Below are positions 7,619 through 8,592 of a stretch of DNA of 8,592 nucleotides, piece after piece. Position numbers and translations under genes: made by a program. Positions within the stretch are counted from its first letter, which is position 1. Every line of letters begins with the position of its first letter. The stretch is from Sulfurivirga caldicuralii (GTDB lineage Bacteria > Pseudomonadota > Gammaproteobacteria > Thiomicrospirales > Thiomicrospiraceae): contig DQVN01000130.1 in NCBI GenBank assembly GCA_015661715.1, forward strand, positions 1 to 8,592, written 5' to 3'. The notes under the pieces are model-generated. The model did no database searches. It saw nothing but the letters and a program-made list of their open reading frames with translations, and was not told the origin of the DNA.

Positions 7619-8591
7619 AACGGAATCCTTTTCGGGCTAATACCTGACCGTTTTCATCCGCCACCTCCACCCACCAGCGTCCTGCCCAGGCAGGGCTCAT
7701 GCGCTTGCTCGACCAGGTGCGGAACTGATCTGAGTGGATGGGTAGGCGAACTTCAGCCATCACCCGTTCGCCATAGCGCCAACGGTGGACTAATGTCATG
7801 CCCTTGGCGCCGTGGATTTGGGTAAAGAAATAGACCCGGCGCATGGACTTGGGCACCACCTCGTCCAGTATGCCCACCGGTTCCCGTTCGCGCACGCCAG
7901 CGGCCAGCACCGCACGCACCACCTGGATAGGGGTGGAAGAAACCGGTGGCAGGCTGGCGGCCTGGTGGGGCTGGAATTGTTTAGCGCGGGCCTCTTCATC
8001 CAATAAGGAAAAACTGGAGGTGCTTTGTGGCGCTGCTGTTGCTGTTGGCTCCTCCGTTGTATTCGCTATTTCTGTCTTCTGGTCAGGTGTGGAGGGTAGG
8101 GGTGTGGCTTCGGGTGCTTCATCTCGGGTGTGGGCCGGTTCGGTTTGCGCAACTGGCTCGGGCGCTGGTGCAATTGCCGGGCGATGGGGTGTTGGTGTGG
8201 CAGGAGAGATATCTGCCGGTGGTGCAGTGTCTGTTTGCTGACCATCGGGATGCTGTCCAGCCTGATCACGGCCCAGGGCCGCCGTACTCGTCGCTGCGGG
8301 GGTGTTGGGTTGGGGCGTGGCTGCTTGATGGTCTGTCTGGACTGTTGTGGCGCTTGTCTGTTGCGCTTTATCGATCATTAATTTGGCGGTGATGAGCCCG
8401 GCCAAGATGGCCAGCAGCAACCACAAAGCCCGCTTTTTGGGGGTCAGACGAGGGGAAGCGTGCATGGTCAACTGCTGCTGAGCCTGATCAAAACCCTGCT
8501 GAAAGTAGTCCCGCAGAGTGCGATCGGTACGGATGGTCAATGGCATCTCCCGCAGGGACTTGCCTTGTTGGGCAAAACGGTAGCCCTTTTT
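7608..8591 (-). CDS. Membrane-anchored DUF2914 protein with an RMF-like N-terminus, 5' end cut
   Basis: The frame stays open to the right edge, giving 327 visible residues; the true start lies outside the window. Order of parts: a cytoplasmic N-terminal segment (about 1-50) containing KKGYRFAQQGKSLREMP and LRDYFQQGFDQA, which recalls ribosome modulation factor; a basic patch (RLTPKKR); one membrane helix (about 55-74); a long low-complexity linker rich in Pro, Thr, Ala and Gln (about 75-200); and a C-terminal DUF2914 domain (about 222-327) with VVRAVLAAGVREREPVG, VYFFTQIHG, HRWRYGERVMAEV, RTWSSKRMSPAWAG and a final GFRYVR. The topology puts DUF2914 in the periplasm. DUF2914 has no established function. 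An internal ATG at 8546 is disfavoured: the only purine-rich stretch (GGGAG) touches it with no spacing, and the RMF-like similarity starts before it. Confidence 0.8.
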   Translation of the reverse strand, partial: KKGYRFAQQGKSLREMPLTIRTDRTLRDYFQQGFDQAQQQLTMHASPRLTPKKRALWLLLAILAGLITAKLMIDKAQQTSATTVQTDHQAATPQPNTPAATSTAALGRDQAGQHPDGQQTDTAPPADISPATPTPHRPAIAPAPEPVAQTEPAHTRDEAPEATPLPSTPDQKTEIANTTEEPTATAAPQSTSSFSLLDEEARAKQFQPHQAASLPPVSSTPIQVVRAVLAAGVREREPVGILDEVVPKSMRRVYFFTQIHGAKGMTLVHRWRYGERVMAEVRLPIHSDQFRTWSSKRMSPAWAGRWWVEVADENGQVLARKGFRYVR

Positions 8592-8592
8592 G

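Noticed and set aside
8027..8392. Plus-strand open frames opposite the linker of the DUF2914 protein
   Set aside because: They arise from the reverse complement of the Pro/Thr/Ala-rich linker. The minus-strand frame has a clear domain before and after this stretch.
8544..8546. ATG as start of the DUF2914 protein
   Set aside because: The frame is open further upstream, the purine stretch touches the ATG without spacing, and the RMF-like similarity begins before it.

Overview
This is a chromosomal housekeeping window, most likely from a gammaproteobacterium. It carries a FabA/FabB unsaturated fatty acid pair, a full-length bifunctional GlnE, and a glnK-amtB pair behind a sigma54-type promoter. 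I cannot name the genus. No mobile element, CRISPR array, rRNA or tRNA was seen. All genes are tightly packed; the longest gap, about 145 bp at 1516-1661, is a divergent control region. There is no gene-free stretch above 300 bp.

Layout. (1) 1-1515, minus strand: the nitrogen-sensing operon glnK-amtB, with amtB cut by the left edge. (2) 1516-1670: AT-rich divergent control region with a near-consensus sigma54 promoter facing glnK, an exact TGCAC-N7-GTGCA NtrC-type site about 100 bp upstream of the predicted start, and a second, related, 3-bp-shorter copy of that site inside a tandem duplication. (3) 1662-5166, plus strand: a membrane-anchored SAM-methyltransferase-like gene overlapping glnE, the glutamine synthetase adenylyltransferase/adenylyl-removase. 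(4) 5198-6942, plus strand: fabA-fabB, probably driven by an extended -10 promoter inside the last codons of glnE, and followed by a hairpin terminator shared with the convergent unit. (5) 6995-8592, minus strand: an SLT-like lipoprotein gene and, overlapping it upstream, a DUF2914 membrane protein whose N-terminus runs off the right edge and resembles ribosome modulation factor.

How it fits together. GlnK (P-II), AmtB and GlnE belong to one regulatory circuit: P-II binds AmtB to gate ammonium uptake, and P-II proteins control GlnE, which switches glutamine synthetase on and off. Here the two halves are divergent and share one short control region. The strongest NtrC-type site covers the UUG start codon of the methyltransferase-glnE operon. 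The inference is that phosphorylated NtrC activates glnK-amtB from this site and may at the same time hinder expression of the methyltransferase and glnE. The methyltransferase is the least understood gene here, and its coupling to glnE is worth a second look.
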